From Actomonas sp051209155 (GTDB taxonomy: Bacteria; Verrucomicrobiota; Verrucomicrobiia; Opitutales; Opitutaceae), in assembly GCA_051209155.1 (NCBI GenBank), contig JBPJGB010000002.1: a DNA stretch of 64,000 bases; one strand, written 5' to 3'. Below, piece by piece: positions 48,706-58,500 of the stretch; positions within the stretch are counted from its first letter, which is position 1; each line of letters begins with the position of its first letter. The notes below the pieces were generated by a model that made no database searches, was not told the origin of the DNA, and saw only the letters and a program-made list of their open reading frames with translations. The position numbers and the translations under genes were made by a program.

Positions 48706-49280
48706 CAGGTGGTGACGCGCTTGTTGCGCAGGATGTAGCGGGCGGAGAGCACCGTGTTGGTGGCGGTGGCCACCGTGACGGAGGAGCGCGAGGCCTTGAG
48801 GTAGACCTGCAATTGTTTGGTGACGTCGCTGGCCGCTTCCCGTTTGGCGGCGGTGCTCAGGTCGCTGGTGTTCACGGTGGCTCCGGTGATCATGTAGCCG
48901 GAGAATTCGAAATCGGAAACGCCTTCGACCAACACCGTGGTGGTGCCGCCCGCCCGGCGGGAAAAGGTTTCGTCGGCCGAGCTGTAGCTGTAGGTGATCG
49001 TGGCGCCGCTGACGGTGAGCGAGACGCTGGAGGCGGAGTTCCAATACAGATCCGAGGCCTGCCGGGTGTCCTGGGCAAAGTATTCCAAGCCGGTCCGGGC
49101 TTCCGTCTCCATTTCGGAGTAATTGCTGATGTTGGCGCCGCTACGACCGAGGAAGAGGAAGGTGGATATGACGCCGGCGAGCACGAAGGCGGCGAGGCTG
49201 GCGCCGATCATCACCTCGACGAGGCTCATGCCTCGCGACGCGAGACGTTTAGGAGCGGGCGATCGTGTAATAGTAGTCAT
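48705..49280 (-). CDS. Prepilin, PilW/GspJ-like, cassette B
   Basis: 191 residues. Prepilin signal SRGMSLVEVMIGASLAAFVL with Met in place of the usual Phe at +1 and Glu5 kept. NYSEMETEARTGLEYFAQDT aligns with the same part of the cassette A protein, and both end RYILRNK or RFVLRNK. Overlaps both neighbours. Confidence 0.85.
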   Translation of the reverse strand: MTTITRSPAPKRLASRGMSLVEVMIGASLAAFVLAGVISTFLFLGRSGANISNYSEMETEARTGLEYFAQDTRQASDLYWNSASSVSLTVSGATITYSYSSADETFSRRAGGTTTVLVEGVSDFEFSGYMITGATVNTSDLSTAAKREAASDVTKQLQVYLKASRSSVTVATATNTVLSARYILRNKRVTT

Positions 49281-49731
49281 AGAGACCGTCCTTGGCGTAG
49301 TAGGTGTTGAATTGGCGGGTCATGGTGCGGCCATCCATCGTCGTCCACGAAACGACGAGCACGAGTTGCTTCATTTCGCCGACCTTGCCGGTGACGTCGG
49401 AAACCGTGCGGGTGAGGGTGAAGCGCGCGGCGAGATCGGCGTCGTTGGTGAAGACGGAGTTCAGGTCGACCGTGCTGGTGCCGGTGAGCGCCGCGATGTC
49501 GCCCCAATCCATGAGGCGGAGGCGCTCCATCTCGGACTGCAGAATTTGCGAGGCGAGGGTGATGTTGCGGGCGACATCCAGGGTCTTGAACCCGCTCATC
49601 AAGGTGAGCGTCGCGGTTGAAATGCCCAACGCCATCACGAAGGTCGCCAGCGTCACCTCCAGAATGGTGAAGGCCCGGCGCGCGTGATGGCGCAGGGGCT
49701 GGGCGGGCCGGGTGAGAAGATCGGAAGTCAT
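49249..49731 (-). CDS. Prepilin, PilV/GspI-like, cassette B
   Basis: 160 residues. Prepilin signal RRAFTILEVTLATFVMALGI with Glu5. SEMERLRLMDWGDIAALTGT aligns with the cassette A protein, and the C-terminus YAKDGLYDYYYTIARS is nearly the same in pattern. First gene of cassette B; overlaps the next gene by 32 nt. Confidence 0.85.
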   Translation of the reverse strand: MTSDLLTRPAQPLRHHARRAFTILEVTLATFVMALGISTATLTLMSGFKTLDVARNITLASQILQSEMERLRLMDWGDIAALTGTSTVDLNSVFTNDADLAARFTLTRTVSDVTGKVGEMKQLVLVVSWTTMDGRTMTRQFNTYYAKDGLYDYYYTIARS

Positions 49732-49857
49732 GCTGCCGACATTCTACGACGCCGACGCTGTCGGACGTTAGAGGGACTTGGTCCGTTTTAGGCCCCTAGG
49801 TGGATAGGCCTGATCAGGAGGTGCCTGGTAGACCGGTTTGGGCCGGGTGGGCGGCCG

Positions 49858-49874
49858 GTCGCCCGGGGGGCGAC
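49858..49874. terminator. GC hairpin after response regulator gene
   Basis: Perfect 7-bp stem GTCGCCC / GGGCGAC with a GGG loop, 13 nt past the response-regulator stop. No T-tract; weak terminator candidate between the regulator and pseudopilin cassette B. Confidence 0.35.
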
Positions 49875-49887
49875 GGCTTGGCGCGAC

Positions 49888-50559
49888 TCAGAGCTGGTTC
49901 GACTGCGACTGCACGTAGAGCGCAGCGGCTTGGGAGCGGCGGCGCACCTGCAGTTTGTCGAACACGCTGCAAAGGTAGTTTTTCACCGTATTGTCGGAGA
50001 GGCCGAGGTCGTCGCCGATCTGCTTGTTGGTCTTGCCCTCGGCCACCAGGGCGAGGACGCGCCGCTCTTGGTTGGAAAGGATGCTGAGATCACCGCCTTC
50101 GCCTTTGCCGCCACCGCCGCGCATCATGCGCATGACTCCGGCGGTGATGTCGGGCGAGAGGATGGATTTGCCCTCCATGATGTCCTTGATCGCGCGGACG
50201 AGACCGAGCGGGTCGATTTCCTTCATGAGGTAACCCTGGGCGCCGCTGGTGATCGCTTCGTAAATGAAGCCATCGCTGGTGAAAGAGGTCAGCACGAGGA
50301 CGCGGGTGTTGGGCAGGCTCTTCAGGATCTCGCGGCAGGCGGTAAAGCCGGAGCCATCGGGCAGGCGGATGTCGAGCAACACCACATCGGGGCGATGCTC
50401 AATCGCGGCGGAGATGGCTTCGGCGACGTTGGCGGCTTCGCCACAGACCTCGATGCCCGCTTCCTCGCCGTGATCGTGGAGCACGGAGCGAATGCCTTCT
50501 CGCACCAAAGTGCTATCGTCAACAAGGAGAACTCGAATGGTCTGGGTGGCGGTCATCAT
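49888..50559 (-). CDS. NarL/LuxR-type response regulator
   Basis: 223 residues. Receiver domain with acidic pair DD at 14-15, phosphoacceptor Asp63 in VVLLDIRLPDG and Lys in YLMKEI. The C-terminal LuxR-type helix-turn-helix is LSNQERRVLALVAEGKTNKQ then IGDDLGLSDNTVKNYL. Its start codon overlaps the stop of the histidine kinase gene (ATGA), so the two form one two-component unit. Targets are unknown; the pseudopilin genes immediately downstream are candidates. Confidence 0.93.
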   Translation of the reverse strand: MMTATQTIRVLLVDDSTLVREGIRSVLHDHGEEAGIEVCGEAANVAEAISAAIEHRPDVVLLDIRLPDGSGFTACREILKSLPNTRVLVLTSFTSDGFIYEAITSGAQGYLMKEIDPLGLVRAIKDIMEGKSILSPDITAGVMRMMRGGGGKGEGGDLSILSNQERRVLALVAEGKTNKQIGDDLGLSDNTVKNYLCSVFDKLQVRRRSQAAALYVQSQSNQL

Positions 50560-52208
50560 GGAGCGGTTGTTGAGGGCTGTAGGGGAAGGGTAACGTCGAG
50601 GCGAGTTCCAATTCCGGGAGCGGAGCTTATGTTCAGTTCACCGTCGAGCGAGGATATCCGGTCGCGGATATTGTGCAAACCGCGGCCCAGCTTGGCGGGT
50701 TCCGCATGGGGGAGCCCGCGTCCGTTGTCCTCGATGGAAAGCACCGCCACCTGATCAGATTGGGTGAGTTCGACCCGGACGGTGGTCGCGTCGGCGTGTC
50801 GCACGGTGTTGCTGAGCGTTTCGCGAATCACCTGGAGGAGTTGGGCGCGCTGGGTGGGCGTGAGGCGGGCGGTGACTTGGGCGTCGATGGTGGTCGTCGC
50901 GGTGAGGTGGTTGGGTTCGCAGGTATATTTTACCAGCCGCTCGATTGACTGCTCAAAGGTGGCGAGGTGCGCGGTCTCGGGTTCCAGGCCGGTGATGAAA
51001 AGGCGCAGCTCGCGGATGGTTTCGTTGAGGCGATCCTGCACCGTCTGGAGGCGCTGGTCGGCTTCGGCCGGGTGTTGCGGGATCTGTTTGCGTGCGGACG
51101 CGATGCCCATGCCGGAGGCGTAGAGGGTTTGAATGACACTGTCGTGCAGATCGCGGCCGAGGCGCACGCGGTCGTCGATGGTTTGGCGCAGGATGCTCTC
51201 ACTTTGCTGGAGCGCCTCGGCGATTTCCTGCCGCCGGCTCACCTCTTCGGCCAACTGCTGCTTGCGGGCGCTGGAGGCGTCGACCAGGCGGGCGAGACGG
51301 CCGAACTCGGTGGGTTCGGTGATGAGCTTGCCGAGATTGTGCGAGTCTGAATCCCGGAGGCTGCGTTCGATGGCTTCGAGCGGCTTGAGCACCCAACGGT
51401 GCAGGGCGACGGAAAGCACCAAGAGTGTGATCGCCCCAAAGGTGATGAAGATCGTCAGCTCGTTGTTGTCCGTCGAGCCGCGGATGCCCAAGGCGGGGGA
51501 AAGGCGTTCGACGAGCAGCGTGCCGACCAAGCGATTGCGCTCGTCCATGAGGCGGCGTTGCACTCGCAGGCGGTCTTTCGCGTCGAGGGGCGAGGGTGTT
51601 TCAAGGGTGGGCAGGAGGGTGACCTCGGCGCCGAGAGCGGCGCCGATTTCCGCGACCCGGTCGTCGTGCCAGAGCCGGGCCGCCAGGAACCAGCCGTGGG
51701 CCGGGTCATCGCGGTCGGTGGTGGCGGAGGGTTGGATGGGCGCGCCCCGGATTTCGAGAATACCAACCGGACTTTGGGCGAAAAACCACGGGTGTCGCTG
51801 GTGGGCAAAGAGCGCGGCCAAAGCTTCACTGGCGCGGGGAATGGCAACCTCCGGCACGTTTTCCCGGGAAACCTGGAATCGAGTGACGCCGTCCAGTCCC
51901 AGCACCCAGATGACGTCGACATCGAAGAAATCGGTCATTTCCAGCAGGTTGACCTCGGCCCAGGTCGGGTCGGGGGCCTGCACAAAATCCACCATGTCGT
52001 CCCACCAACTGTAGTCGTCGACGAATTGCTGCAAGGGCTTGCCGCTCAAGTCGATCAGGCGGTCGGTGATCGCCGTCTGATCCTGTCGCAAGGATTCGCG
52101 GAGCTCGTCCTGCTCGCGGGTCTCCGCCGTGTGCAGGAAGCCGACGGCCAGGCCGAAGCCGACGACCAGGAGGGCGATCAGAGAAAGCAGGCGTTGGCGG
52201 AGGGTCAT
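50556..52208 (-). CDS. CHASE4-type sensor histidine kinase (HisKA_3)
   Basis: 550-residue inner-membrane sensor kinase. TM1 is about 8-26 and TM2 about 251-270, enclosing a periplasmic CHASE4-like domain (DYSWWDDMVDFVQ near 65-76). A HAMP-like linker follows. The phosphoacceptor is His355 in RLGRDLHDSVIQTLYASGMG, a HisKA_3 dimerisation motif of the NarX/DesK type. The ATPase domain has RETLSNTVRHADA, EDNGRGL and LGRGLHNIRDR. It partners with the regulator encoded next. Confidence 0.92.
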   Translation of the reverse strand: MTLRQRLLSLIALLVVGFGLAVGFLHTAETREQDELRESLRQDQTAITDRLIDLSGKPLQQFVDDYSWWDDMVDFVQAPDPTWAEVNLLEMTDFFDVDVIWVLGLDGVTRFQVSRENVPEVAIPRASEALAALFAHQRHPWFFAQSPVGILEIRGAPIQPSATTDRDDPAHGWFLAARLWHDDRVAEIGAALGAEVTLLPTLETPSPLDAKDRLRVQRRLMDERNRLVGTLLVERLSPALGIRGSTDNNELTIFITFGAITLLVLSVALHRWVLKPLEAIERSLRDSDSHNLGKLITEPTEFGRLARLVDASSARKQQLAEEVSRRQEIAEALQQSESILRQTIDDRVRLGRDLHDSVIQTLYASGMGIASARKQIPQHPAEADQRLQTVQDRLNETIRELRLFITGLEPETAHLATFEQSIERLVKYTCEPNHLTATTTIDAQVTARLTPTQRAQLLQVIRETLSNTVRHADATTVRVELTQSDQVAVLSIEDNGRGLPHAEPAKLGRGLHNIRDRISSLDGELNISSAPGIGTRLDVTLPLQPSTTAP

Positions 52209-52309
52209 GGCAGAAGGGCCTTCCGGAGGAATGGCAACGGCTCGAATTCGCCCTTGACTCGCCCCCGGCGGTTTGAGTGTTTCGCCCTCTTACAATTTTA
52301 ACAACCGCC

Positions 52310-52567
52310 ATGGCCAACACCAAATCAGCCCTCAAAGCTGCTCGCCAGACCGAGCGCAACACTGCCCGCAACAAGGGCGTGAAGACCCGCTTGAAGACGC
52401 TTCGCAAGAAGTTCATGACCGCCGTCACCACGGGTGACAAGGAGGCGGTCGCCCAGTCCGGTTCGGAATACGCTTCCGCCATGGACCGTGCGACCAAGTC
52501 GGGTGTGGTTCACCGCAATGCTGCGGCCCGCGCCAAGTCTCACGTCTCCAAGGCGCTCGCCAGCTGA
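52310..52567 (+). CDS. rpsT: 30S ribosomal protein S20
   Basis: 85-residue ribosomal protein S20, which binds 16S rRNA. The start MANTKSALKAARQTERNTAR is diagnostic, and the body is basic and helical (NKGVKTRLKTLRKKF; VVHRNAAARAKSHVSKA). A TACAAT element at 52291 may be the -10 box, without an ideal -35. A strong terminator follows. It is monocistronic and divergent from the histidine kinase. Confidence 0.97.
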   Translation: MANTKSALKAARQTERNTARNKGVKTRLKTLRKKFMTAVTTGDKEAVAQSGSEYASAMDRATKSGVVHRNAAARAKSHVSKALAS

Positions 52568-52603
52568 GCAGCAGCCCCTCCGGCGCCCGCGCCGACCTTT
52601 TCG

Positions 52604-52635
52604 ACCCCGTGGACTCATCGCCACGGGGTTTTTTG
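52604..52635 (+). terminator. Rho-independent terminator of rpsT
   Basis: 9-bp perfect stem ACCCCGTGG / CCACGGGGT with an 8-nt loop, followed by a run of six T. Confidence 0.93.
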
Positions 52636-52692
52636 TGTGGTGGTGGCCGCGTGATCCTTGCGCCGCCGCCGGACCTTTTCTAGCGAGGAGGC

Positions 52693-55530
52693 TTGCTGAA
52701 TCCCGCCCCAGATCACGCGTCAAACCGGCCCGAGCTCGGCGCCCTGTCCTGGGACCACCCTTTGCCAGCGGCGGCGGCGGCCTGGTTGGTCGCGCAGGCG
52801 GGGTGGTCGGGCGATGGTCCGCTCGATTTGCGCTCGTGGTTGGTGGTGGTGCCCACCCGGCAATCCAGCCGCCGCTTGCGCGAGGCGATCGCCGTGGCGG
52901 CGGCCGCGCGGGGGCAGGCCGTGTTTTCGCCGCGGGTCATCGTGCCGGAGCAGGTGCCGACGGCGTTGGCGGATTTGCCGGAGGCGGCGTCCCGTTTGGA
53001 AAGCACGCTGGCCTGGGCGCGGGTGTTGCGGGCGGTCCCCTTGGCGCGAGTGCGCACCCTGTTGCCGGTGGAACCGCCGGAGCGGGACTTTCCCTGGGCG
53101 CTGAGTCTCGCGCAGCGCTTGATGCGGGTGCAGGGACAGTTGAACGAGGAGGGGCTGAGCTTTGCCGCGGTGGCGGAGGCGGAGGGTAATCCGGAACGCG
53201 AGCGTTGGCGGCAATTGGCCGACCTGGAAGCGCGTTGGCTGCAGGAGCTCGGATCGCAGGGATGGGCGGGACGTGGTGCGGTCGAGTCAGCCGGGCTCGC
53301 TGCCGTCAATCGGCCTGCCGGGGTCGAGCGCGTCGCGGTGATCGGGGTGCCCGATGCGCTCGGCATTGCGTTGGCGTATTTGCAGCGCCTGGTCGCGGTG
53401 GGCGGTCGGGTCGAGGTGCTGGTTTATGCCGACCCGGCGCAATTGGATTTGGCGGCGGCGTTTGATTCCTGGGGGCGGCCCAGGACGGAGTTTTGGTCGG
53501 ACCGAGAAATGCCTTGGACCGACTTCAATCAGCAGGTGCGACTGATGGCGGATCCGGCGGCGCAGGCCGAACACATCGGGCAGCTCGCGCGGCGCTACGC
53601 GCGGCCGGACGAGTGGCTCGACGTTGCTTTGGTGGACCCCGAGGTGCGGGGGCCGCTCGAGCAAGTTTTGGCCGAGGCGGGCCTGCCCAGTTACAATCCC
53701 GAAGGCACGACCTGGCGGCGTGGGCGTCTGCACGGCCTGCTCACGAAGTTGGCGGCCCTGATGGAGCGCCCCTCGCACGATGTGATTGGCTCCCTGCTGC
53801 GGCATCCGGACGTGTTGCCGGTGGTTCTGGCGGGTGCCGCGGAGGGGCCGGCGGCCTTGCTGCGGCGTTGGGACCAGGTGCGCGAGGACCATCTGGTGGC
53901 GACGCTCGACGAGGCGCTCGCCTTTGCTGGCGAGTCGCCGTTGCTGGCCGCGGCGCTACGGCGCATCGCGACCTGGCGCGACCAATTGTGCGGTGGCGAG
54001 TTTGGACCGGGCGCCATGGCTTTGTTGGCGGAGATCTACGGCGAAACCCCGATCGCTGCCGGTAGCGCCTTCGCGGACGCGGCGGCGCACTGGGCTGAGA
54101 CCGTTGCGGCACTCGAAGGGGCCGCGTCGCTGGCCGCGGGCCTGTCACGGGCCGAACAGTGGCGCCTGGCGGTGCAGGTGTTTGGTGAAGGCGCGCGCTT
54201 TGAAACCAAGGCGCCGGAAGCGCTCGAGTTGGGTGGCTGGCTGGAGCTGCTGTGGGCCGATGCGGGGCACGCGGTTATCGCCGGGGCCAACGACGGCCGG
54301 CTGCCCGAGGCGGTGGTGGGCGACGCCTTTTTGCCGGAGAATCTGCGCGTGGCACTGGGCCTGCGCAGCAATGCCCAGCGACTCGCCCGCGACGCCTACC
54401 TGCTCACGGTCGCGCTCGCCTCGCGACGGGGTGAAAATGTCACCGTGTTGGTCGGCAAAACCGCCGACAATGGCGAGCCCCTGCGACCCTCGCGCCTGCT
54501 GCTGGCGGGCAACGAGGCAGCGTTGCCCGCGCGGGTGCGGCGGCTGTTTCGTCCGCTGGAAACGAACGCGGCCAACCTGCCCTGGCGGCGCGCCTGGACG
54601 TTGCGCCCCGAAAGGGTGGCGCCGCCGCAGACTGTATCGGTCACGGCACTACGCGACTGGCTGGCCTGTCCGTTTCGCTTCTATCTCAAGCGGGTCTTGC
54701 GCATGGAGCCGCGCGATCTCGACAAGAGTGAACTCGACGCGCGGGACTTTGGCACGCTGGTGCACGCGGCGCTGCAGGCGATGGGGGAGTCGCCGGCGCT
54801 GCGCGATTGCACCGACGAGGCGACCCTGCGCGACGGGTTGCTGGACGTCTTGGAAGCCGAGGCGAAACGAACCTTCGGCGCGGAGCCGTCGCTGCCGCTG
54901 ATCATTCAATTGGAGTCGGCGCGCCAGCGTTTGCGCCGCGTGGCCACCATCGAAGCGGCCGAGCGCCAGGCGGGCTGGCGCACGGAGAAGGTGGAGTGGG
55001 AGTTTGCGGTGCCGCTGGGGCCGTTGACCGTGCGGGGGAAAATCGACCGCATCGACCGGCATGCGGATGGCCGCGTGCGGGTGATTGATTACAAGACCTC
55101 GGACAAAGCCAAGGCGCCGCTGGAGGCGCATGTGGAAACGTTGCGCGAGGTCGACGCGGAGCGACCGGAGTGGCTGCAGGTGGAAATCGGCGGGCGCACC
55201 AAGCGCTGGGTGGACCTGCAGTTGCCGCTCTACCGCCGGGCGCTGGCCGCCGAATACGGCACGGACCTCACCTGTGCGTATTTTAATCTGCCCAAGGCGG
55301 TGGGGGAAACCGGCCTGTTGGCTTGGCCCGATGACGCGCCGGAGCTGCAGGGGGCGGCGGAGCGTTGCGCGGAGGCGGTGGCGGCGGCGATCGGCGCGGG
55401 TGAATTCTGGCCGCCGGTGGAGGACCTGGCGCGCGGCGAGGCGGAGTGGGCGACGGTGTTTCACGACGGCATCGCGGCCAGTGTCGCGGAAGATTGGATA
55501 CGCGGGGCGCGCAAGGAGGGCGGGGCATGA
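52693..55530 (+). CDS. addB: AddB-like PD-(D/E)XK nuclease
   Basis: 945 residues. The N-terminal part resembles an inactivated helicase core (WLVVVPTRQSSRRLREAI, no Walker A). The C-terminal RecB-type nuclease has FGTLVHAALQAM, VRGKIDRIDRHADG and VRVIDYKTSDKA with the Asp and Lys of the active site. CPFRFYLKRVL may contribute to an Fe-S cluster. It works with AddA in double-strand break processing. There is no ATG near the start; TTG 52693 lies one base after GAGGAGG, so a slightly later codon is possible. Its stop overlaps the addA start. Confidence 0.85.
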   Translation: MLNPAPDHASNRPELGALSWDHPLPAAAAAWLVAQAGWSGDGPLDLRSWLVVVPTRQSSRRLREAIAVAAAARGQAVFSPRVIVPEQVPTALADLPEAASRLESTLAWARVLRAVPLARVRTLLPVEPPERDFPWALSLAQRLMRVQGQLNEEGLSFAAVAEAEGNPERERWRQLADLEARWLQELGSQGWAGRGAVESAGLAAVNRPAGVERVAVIGVPDALGIALAYLQRLVAVGGRVEVLVYADPAQLDLAAAFDSWGRPRTEFWSDREMPWTDFNQQVRLMADPAAQAEHIGQLARRYARPDEWLDVALVDPEVRGPLEQVLAEAGLPSYNPEGTTWRRGRLHGLLTKLAALMERPSHDVIGSLLRHPDVLPVVLAGAAEGPAALLRRWDQVREDHLVATLDEALAFAGESPLLAAALRRIATWRDQLCGGEFGPGAMALLAEIYGETPIAAGSAFADAAAHWAETVAALEGAASLAAGLSRAEQWRLAVQVFGEGARFETKAPEALELGGWLELLWADAGHAVIAGANDGRLPEAVVGDAFLPENLRVALGLRSNAQRLARDAYLLTVALASRRGENVTVLVGKTADNGEPLRPSRLLLAGNEAALPARVRRLFRPLETNAANLPWRRAWTLRPERVAPPQTVSVTALRDWLACPFRFYLKRVLRMEPRDLDKSELDARDFGTLVHAALQAMGESPALRDCTDEATLRDGLLDVLEAEAKRTFGAEPSLPLIIQLESARQRLRRVATIEAAERQAGWRTEKVEWEFAVPLGPLTVRGKIDRIDRHADGRVRVIDYKTSDKAKAPLEAHVETLREVDAERPEWLQVEIGGRTKRWVDLQLPLYRRALAAEYGTDLTCAYFNLPKAVGETGLLAWPDDAPELQGAAERCAEAVAAAIGAGEFWPPVEDLARGEAEWATVFHDGIAASVAEDWIRGARKEGGA

Positions 55531-58500
55531 GCGCGTCGATCGATCACGTGATGATCCTGGCGTCGGCCGGCGCCGGCAAAACCTACGCGCTGACCACTCG
55601 TTTCGTGCGTTTGCTGGCGCATGGCGCCGATCCGGCGCGAGTGGTGGCACTTACTTTTACGCGCAAGGCGGCGGGGGAGTTCTTTGATGATATTCTCAAT
55701 CGACTCGCGAACGCGGCCGACAGCGATGCCGCGGCGAAGCGGCTGGCCGGCGAGATCGGGATGCCGGGGTGGGGGCGGGGTGATTTTCTGCGGCTCTTGC
55801 GTGCGATGATCGAGGCCATGCCGCGACTGCAGTTGGGCACACTGGACGGGTTCTTCTCGCGCATGGTGCAGGCCTTTCCGCTGGAGCTCGGCTTGAGCGG
55901 CGAGTTCACCCTGCTGGAGGCGGCGGAGGCGCGGCGGGAACGACAACGGGTGCTGGGGGCGGTGTTCGCGGCGGGCGGGGTCGGCGAGGCGGCGCGGGCG
56001 GATTTTATCGAGTCGTTCAAGCGGGCGACCTACGGCCTGGAGGAGAAGGCCCTGGGCCGGCGCCTCGACGCGTTTCTTGATGAACACGGCGAGACCTACC
56101 TGCGGGCGCCGGCGGCGGCGGTGTGGGGCAATGCGCGGCGCATCTGGCCGGGCGGTTGCGACTGGCTCGAAGGTGTTGAGGATTTGGATACAGCGGTGGG
56201 GGCGTTCCAGTCGGCGTGGCCGTGGTCGGAGCTGACCGAGAAGCAGCGCGAGCGCTCGGAGCGGCTGCTGGTGCAGGTCGGGGAGTGGGCGCCGGGCGCG
56301 AGTTTTGGGCGCGACATGGACTTTGTGATCAAGAAGGCGCTGGAGGCGTGGCCGGAGCTGAAGGCGGGGGCGGCGGAGCTGGTGATCGACCGGGTGAAGG
56401 TGGCCCTCGGACCGGAGGCCTGCGCGGCGTTGCGCGGGTTGGTGAGCGCGGTGGTGGCGGCGGAGCTGGGGCGCCGCCTGGAAATCACGCAGGGCATTCA
56501 CGCCGTCTTGCGCTGGTATGATCGGGTTTACGACCGGGAGGTGCGACGGGCGGGCAAGCTCACCTTCGGCGACATTCTGCGGGTGCTGGTGACGGGCGCG
56601 GACTCGTTGGAGCGGGCCACGGTCAACTGGCGACTCGATGCGCGCTACGATCATTGGTTGTTGGACGAGTTTCAGGACACGAGTCGGGAGCAGTGGCAAA
56701 TCTTGCAGCCGCTGATCGACGAGGCGGTGCAGGACCCGGAAGGTCACCGCAGTTTCTTCTACGTCGGCGACGTCAAGCAGGCCATCTACGGTTGGCGCGG
56801 CGGCGATGCGCGACTGTTTCGGGAGATCTTCGATCACTATAACGCGGGCCAGGAGGGGGCGGTGGTGGAGGAGCACCTGCAGACCTCTTGGCGCTCGGGG
56901 CCGGCGGTGATCGAATTGGTGAACCGGGTCTTCGGAGCGGAGGAGGTTTTACGCGAGTCGCTGCCGGCTGAAACCGTCGAGCGGTGGACGCGGGAGTGGC
57001 GCGATCACGAAAGTGCGCGGCCGCAGTTGGAGGGCTGGGCGGAGTTGCGGGAGGCGGCCGATGAAGCCGAACGTTTTGCCGAGACCCTGCGTATCCTGCG
57101 GGAGGTCGATCCGGCGGCGCGCGGTCTGACGGTGGCGGTGCTCGTGCAGAAAAACGACACCGGGGCGCGGCTCGCCGAATATTTGCGGGCCGAAGGCGGA
57201 CTCGCGGCGGTGGCGGAGAGCGACCTACAGGTCGCGTTTGACAATCCGTTCACCTGCGCGCTGCTGGCCCTGGTGCGCGCGGCGGCGCATCCGCGTGACG
57301 GGATGGCCTGGGGGCACGTGGCGATGACACCGATCGGGCAATGGATTGAGCGCGAAGGGGGGCGCGAAAACGACGCGTGGTTGCTGCGGGTGCTGACCGA
57401 GATCGAGGAACTTGGCTACGGCGGCATGTTGGCCGCGTGGGTGCAACGGATCGAACCGGCTCTGGCGGCCGAGGACCGGTTCAGCCGACTGCGCGCCGCG
57501 CAGGTGGTGGAGGCGGCGCGCCGCTTTGATGATGGCGGCGGGGGGCGCGTGGTGGACTTCCTGCAATGGATGGAGTCATTCACGCTCCGCGAGGCGGATT
57601 CGCCTGGCGTGGTCCGCGTGATGACCGTGCACAAGGCGAAGGGCTTGGGCTTTGATCTCGTCATTGTGCCGGACTTGCAGGGGCAAAGTGTGGATCAACG
57701 GCGGCGTGGCTTGGCGGTGCACCAGAACGCGCAGCGGGAGGTGGACTGGATCATGGATCCGCCGGCTAAGCTCATGGTGGAGAACGACCCGGTGCTGGCG
57801 GAGTTGGATCAGGCAGAGCGAGCGGAGTCGGCCTACGAGGCGCTGTGCCGGCTCTATGTGGCACTCACGCGGGCCAAGCGGGCCTTGTATGTGGTGGTGG
57901 AGCCGGTCGGTCGGTCCCGATCGCGCAATCTGCCCAAACTGCTGCAAGGTGCGCTGGGCGAAACGTGGTCCACCGGCGATCGCGATTGGTGGCGGGGAAT
58001 GGAGCCGGTCGAGGTGATCGAGGAAAAGGTCGCCGAGTTGGCCGCGGGGGTGGCGCCGGAGCGTCGATCGCGCTTGTTGGCGCGGACACCGTCGGGGGAC
58101 GGCGATGCCGTCCTGCCGGGGGCGACCTGGTTTTCGCGGCGGGCGGGCGGCAAGGCCAAGCGCGGGACCGATGCGCATGCGCTGTTGGCGACGCTCGAAT
58201 GGTGGCACGATGATGCGGAGTTGTCGGCCTGGGCGGCGGCGCGGGCAAAGGAGGATTGGTCCGCGCCGCTGGTGCAATGGTTGGTGGAGGCAGTGGCTCA
58301 GCCTGGGGTGCGCGGCGTTTTTGCCCGGCCCGCGGCGGGGGGCAAAGTGGACCTTTGGACGGAGCGGGCCTTTGAGGTGGTGCTGGACTCGGTTTGGCTG
58401 AGTGGCTCCTTTGACCGGGTGGTGATTCGCCACGACGCCGATGGTCGCGTGGAGTCTGCGACGGTTTATGACTTCAAGACCGATATGGTCGATGCCGTCG

